DNA of 64,000 nt from Sphingomonas phyllosphaerae (GTDB taxonomy: Bacteria > Pseudomonadota > Alphaproteobacteria > Sphingomonadales > Sphingomonadaceae), in NCBI RefSeq assembly GCF_029623345.1, contig NZ_JAPYKH010000005.1:1-64000 (forward strand). Reading direction: 5' to 3'. The position numbers and the translations under genes were made by a program. The notes under the pieces are model-generated. The model made no database searches, was not told where the DNA came from, and worked only from the letters and a program-made list of their open reading frames with translations. Every line of letters starts with the position of its first letter. Within the stretch, counting starts at the first letter, position 1. Of the stretch, positions 61,486 through 64,000 are shown in pieces.

Positions 61486-62400
61486 ATGGCGCAATTGCCG
61501 CTGATCGCGGGCGTTGAACTCGGCGGGACGAAGTGCATCGCGGTCCTGTCACGCGGGCCGGACGCGATCCTCGAGGAAGTGCGCGTTCCCACCACGCGGC
61601 CGGAGGAGACGCTGCCCGCGCTCGAGGCGGCACTCGACCAGTGGCGCGGCTTCGCGGCGATCGGCGTGGCGAGTTTCGGCCCGGTCTCGATCGACCCGCA
61701 CTCCGGCGACTATGGCAAGATTACCTCGACGCCGAAACCGCATTGGGCGAACACCGACGTCGCGCGGCGGCTCGGCGCGCGCTACGACGTGCCGGTGGGC
61801 TTCCACAGCGACGTCGTCGGCGCGGCGCTGGCCGAGGCGCGCTGGGGCGCGGGGCAGGGGCTGCCCGACCTCGCTTACGTCACGGTGGGAACCGGAGTCG
61901 GCGCGGGTATGATCGCACATGGACGCCCGGTCGACGGGCTGACCCATTCCGAGTTCGGCCATATCCGCCCCCCCCGTGTCGCCGGTGACGACTGGCTCGG
62001 TGCCTGTCCCTATCATGGTGCCTGCGTCGAGGGGCTCGCCGCCGGGCCCGCGATCGCGGCACGGACGGGGATCAAGGGCGAGGCCCTCGCCGCCGATCAC
62101 CCGGTGTGGGAAACGGTGGTCGGCGCGCTGTCGACGCTGTTCGCGACGCTGACGCTCACCGGTGTGCCGCGCCGGATCGTGCTGGGCGGCGGCGTGATGG
62201 TAGGCAACCCTTGGCTGCTGCCACGGTTGCGTGCGGCGACGGCGGCGAACCTGAACGGCTATGTCGCGCTACCCGAGGTGACGGACATGGACACGTTCAT
62301 CGTCCCCGCCGCCCTCGGCGGCAACGCTGGGCCGCTCGGCGCGGTGCTGCTCGGCGCGTTGGCGGTAGAGAACCGGCTCGGCACTGCGTTAGCGGGGTAG
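61486..62400 (+). CDS. ROK family sugar kinase, fructokinase-like
   Basis: 304 residues. ATP loop GVELGGTKCIAVLS (about 9-22), then VGTGVGAGMIAHGRPVDG and the zinc motif HSEFGHIRPPR with CPYHGACVEG (CxxHxxCxEG), as in Bacillus YdhR-type fructokinases. Later VLGGGVMVGNPWLLP. The catalytic Asp lies in GFHSDVVGAALAEARWGAG. Likely phosphorylates fructose or mannose. The start codon abuts the MarR-type stop. Confidence 0.94.
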   Translation: MAQLPLIAGVELGGTKCIAVLSRGPDAILEEVRVPTTRPEETLPALEAALDQWRGFAAIGVASFGPVSIDPHSGDYGKITSTPKPHWANTDVARRLGARYDVPVGFHSDVVGAALAEARWGAGQGLPDLAYVTVGTGVGAGMIAHGRPVDGLTHSEFGHIRPPRVAGDDWLGACPYHGACVEGLAAGPAIAARTGIKGEALAADHPVWETVVGALSTLFATLTLTGVPRRIVLGGGVMVGNPWLLPRLRAATAANLNGYVALPEVTDMDTFIVPAALGGNAGPLGAVLLGALAVENRLGTALAG

Positions 62401-62654
62401 ATAGCGGGAGAGCGGGCGGGGCATGCCGCATGTTTCGCTCGCGAACCCCTGCTCGACTTATGTGAGTCGCGAGAAGCGCCTGTCACCGCGGGCGGCCGCT
62501 TCGTACCTGGCGCGGATCGACGCAGCAGGCGACCAGGCGATTTCTTCTAGATTCGTCTGTGGAGTCAGCGCGACGCTCCTTACCCTTCGTCACCCGGACT
62601 TGTTTCGGGATCCACTCTTCCGCGAGGTCGACGCGTCCGGACTATGCGGCGCGA

Positions 62655-62684
62655 TTGATCCTCGACCAAGGCTGTCTTTATATT
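62655..62684 (+). promoter_or_regulatory. sigma-70-type promoter without an intact downstream gene
   Basis: TTGATC (62655-62660) and TATATT (62679-62684) with an 18-bp spacer. Transcription would start near 62691 and run into the structured region that follows. The nearest plus-strand complete gene lies outside the window. Confidence 0.6.
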
Positions 62685-62864
62685 AGCGACGGGTCGAGTG
62701 AAGGAAGAGTTTCGCAGAGGGATCCCTCAAGAGAAGGCTCCGACATGTCCTGGCAGGTGAGTCTTATGCTCGATCCGCCGTCATCTCTCCCCGGTCCGGC
62801 TTTACACGACGTACAACAGCGCGGCGCAGACGGCACGTTGCGTCGAGACGTATGTCGAACGGCG

Positions 62865-62952
62865 GCCGATCTCCCGCGCCATGGCGTGCGCGGGAGATCG
62901 GCCCTTGATCCCTCCCGCGAGGCTTCCTCCCGCCGGGTGGTTCTTTCCACCC
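62865..62952 (+). promoter_or_regulatory. two consecutive hairpins, possible leader or small RNA end
   Basis: A perfect 15-bp stem GCCGATCTCCCGCGC / GCGCGGGAGATCGGC (62865-62879, 62888-62902), 8-nt loop, then a second stem GGGTGG / CCACCC with loop TTCTTT (62935-62952). The first lacks a T tract. Together with the upstream GAGGGATCCCTC palindrome they suggest a folded transcript of roughly 260 nt. Confidence 0.6.
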
Positions 62953-63030
62953 CGTGACCATTCCCATCGGAAGCGACGACCCCCGACCCGCCGACGCGGG
63001 CGCGCCTTCATTACGACGACAGATCGGACC

Positions 63031-64000
63031 TCATGTCGTAGGTGCCTCCGGCGTGACCGGCGAGTCCAGGAGCGGCGCGAGCGCATCGACCGGGCTGACC
63101 GTTGGCAGCGCCGCGAGCGCTTCCTCGAGCCGCGTCCCGCTGCCACGATTGAGCGGTCCGCTGAGTAGGCCGAAGACGCGATCACTCGGCTTGGTCTCGA
63201 ATCCTGCGGCGTAGCGCTGGTGCAGCGAGCCGAGCTCGCCCATCCGGCCGAGCATCGCCAGCGCGATCGCGTGACGCAACACCACGATCTGTTCGACGTC
63301 GCTGAGCGGCGCCGCTGCGCGGGGCAGCAGTGACTGATCGGCAGTTACGAGATCAGCCCAGCGCCGCTGCTTCCACAGGATCTCGCTGCGCAGTGCGGCA
63401 CTGTTCGGCACCTCCGCCAAGATCGCGACCGCCTGGTCGACCCGGCCGAGCTGCGACAGAGCGATCGCCTGGATACGCTGGCGCTCCGCGATCATCGCGG
63501 GCGTATAGTCGTTCCTCGCGGTGGTGCGCAGCAGCGTCACCGCGTCGCCCGGCTTGCCCGCGAGGATCTGCAGCGTGGCCACCCGCGCGGACAGCGGCCC
63601 CTGCGCGATATCGCTGGTGCGGTAGCGTAGCTGATAGGCGAGCAGGTCGGCCGCCTGCTGGTACAGACCGGCTTGCACGAGGCGCTGCGCAAAGGTCTCG
63701 ATCAGCTGATTGCCGCTCGCGCCCGACGGCAGGATGTCGCGATAGTCCCACAGCAGGGTCGCGCTGCGCGGAAGCGGCATGGTCGCACCCGGACCGATCA
63801 ACGCTTCGAGCTGGCGCTGCACCTCGGCGCGGAAGTCGGCCGGGCGGCGGTTCACGTCGAAATAGCGGAGCAGCGCGCCGCCCGCGGCGAGCGCGACGGC
63901 GTGATCGCCGCGCTCGGCGGCGAGCCGGAAGGTGAGTGCGCGCGCACGCTCCTCGATCGCATCGCTGCGCCAGGTGAAGGTGAGCGCGTCGAGCTGCTTG
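63031..64000 (-). CDS. C-terminal part of a large helical-repeat (TPR-like) protein, 5' end outside window
   Basis: The frame is open from the right edge to a TGA at 63031, about 322 residues. It is built of helical repeats resembling TPR/alpha-solenoid units: LIETFAQRLVQAGLYQQAADLLAYQLRYR, AGKPGDAVTLLRTTARNDY, LSQLGRVDQAVAILAEVP (given as landmarks). No signal, enzyme motif or membrane segment is seen in this part. The visible GTG at 63855 is internal. The function is unknown; the missing N-terminus would be needed to name it. Confidence 0.8.
   Translation of the reverse strand, partial: KQLDALTFTWRSDAIEERARALTFRLAAERGDHAVALAAGGALLRYFDVNRRPADFRAEVQRQLEALIGPGATMPLPRSATLLWDYRDILPSGASGNQLIETFAQRLVQAGLYQQAADLLAYQLRYRTSDIAQGPLSARVATLQILAGKPGDAVTLLRTTARNDYTPAMIAERQRIQAIALSQLGRVDQAVAILAEVPNSAALRSEILWKQRRWADLVTADQSLLPRAAAPLSDVEQIVVLRHAIALAMLGRMGELGSLHQRYAAGFETKPSDRVFGLLSGPLNRGSGTRLEEALAALPTVSPVDALAPLLDSPVTPEAPTT

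Larger units (their letters stand above)
62401..63030. other. 630-bp region with promoter and structured leader but no complete gene
   Basis: No complete gene is supported. It holds part of an inverted repeat (about 62588-62613), a strong plus-strand promoter (62655-62684), a possible leader with three hairpins and small open frames, including one starting at a GTG at 62954 (MTIPIGSDDPRPADAGAPS...) that looks coding only for its first 30 or so codons. Confidence 0.55.

Noticed and set aside
62423..62686. 87-codon frame in the 62.4-62.7 kb gap
   Set aside because: No ribosome binding site or family, and it runs through a partial inverted repeat and a promoter.

Overview
The window is high-GC, tightly packed bacterial chromosome from an alphaproteobacterium, most likely a sphingomonad (order Sphingomonadales). 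That placement is an inference from gene content. Several families that are largely alphaproteobacterial are present: TIGR02300/FYDLN, the DUF1476 zeta inhibitor of F1-ATPase, DUF1465/RcdA, DUF2794, and a split phoR plus pstSCAB-phoU-phoB locus. So are a solitary flavin-dependent halogenase-like gene and many GC-rich intergenic inverted repeats of the kind seen in Sphingomonas. Almost all of the window is ordinary core genome. I found no CRISPR array, insertion sequence or prophage. The only hint of mobile DNA is a replication-initiator-like gene lying 3' of tRNA-Met at the left edge.

Left part (1-10.9 kb): a rep-like gene, tRNA-Met, rimO and divergent anmK, a DUF4112 gene, a peptide-type ABC substrate-binding lipoprotein whose start runs into tRNA-Leu, ihfB, rpsA with a long structured leader, the cmk-aroA pair, a TIGR02300 gene and tRNA-Ala. 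From 11.2 to 14.9 kb lies a compact cassette of small CsbD-like proteins, a three-PAS LuxR regulator, a multipass membrane protein and an entericidin-like lipoprotein. It looks like an envelope or general-stress cassette, and a candidate EcfG-type promoter lies upstream. Next come a tryptophan-halogenase family gene and leuC-leuD, with a 35-residue membrane microprotein gene between the two leu genes. A quinone oxidoreductase gene follows, then the zeta inhibitor, BolA and monothiol glutaredoxin.

Middle (21-39 kb): a BlaI/BlaR1-type regulatory pair with two near-identical palindromic operators, followed by an MBL-fold hydrolase preceded by a 15-bp tandem repeat. Then DUF4230, nadA, an S9 prolyl oligopeptidase, a Tat-exported Dabb protein, a thiolase, a prepilin peptidase, two DUF465 genes, rcdA, a nitronate monooxygenase, a gamma carbonic anhydrase, an MFS transporter divergent from pgsA-moaD-moaE, and a TonB-like protein.

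Right part (39.9-64 kb): oxyR is divergent from ahpC-ahpD, a self-contained peroxide defence module. TauE/SafE is divergent from cysE-DUF2794. Then come a DUF2157-like membrane protein, an SDR, a secreted Pro/Gln-rich protein, and the phosphate regulon (phoR, then pstS-pstC-pstA-pstB-phoU-phoB behind a three-repeat PHO box). VanZ-like and gph genes, glmU-glmS, a YcaQ-family glycosylase, an alpha/beta hydrolase and a MarR-ROK kinase pair follow. The last 1.6 kb holds an unexplained promoter plus structured leader and the C-terminal part of a large helical-repeat protein that continues past the window.
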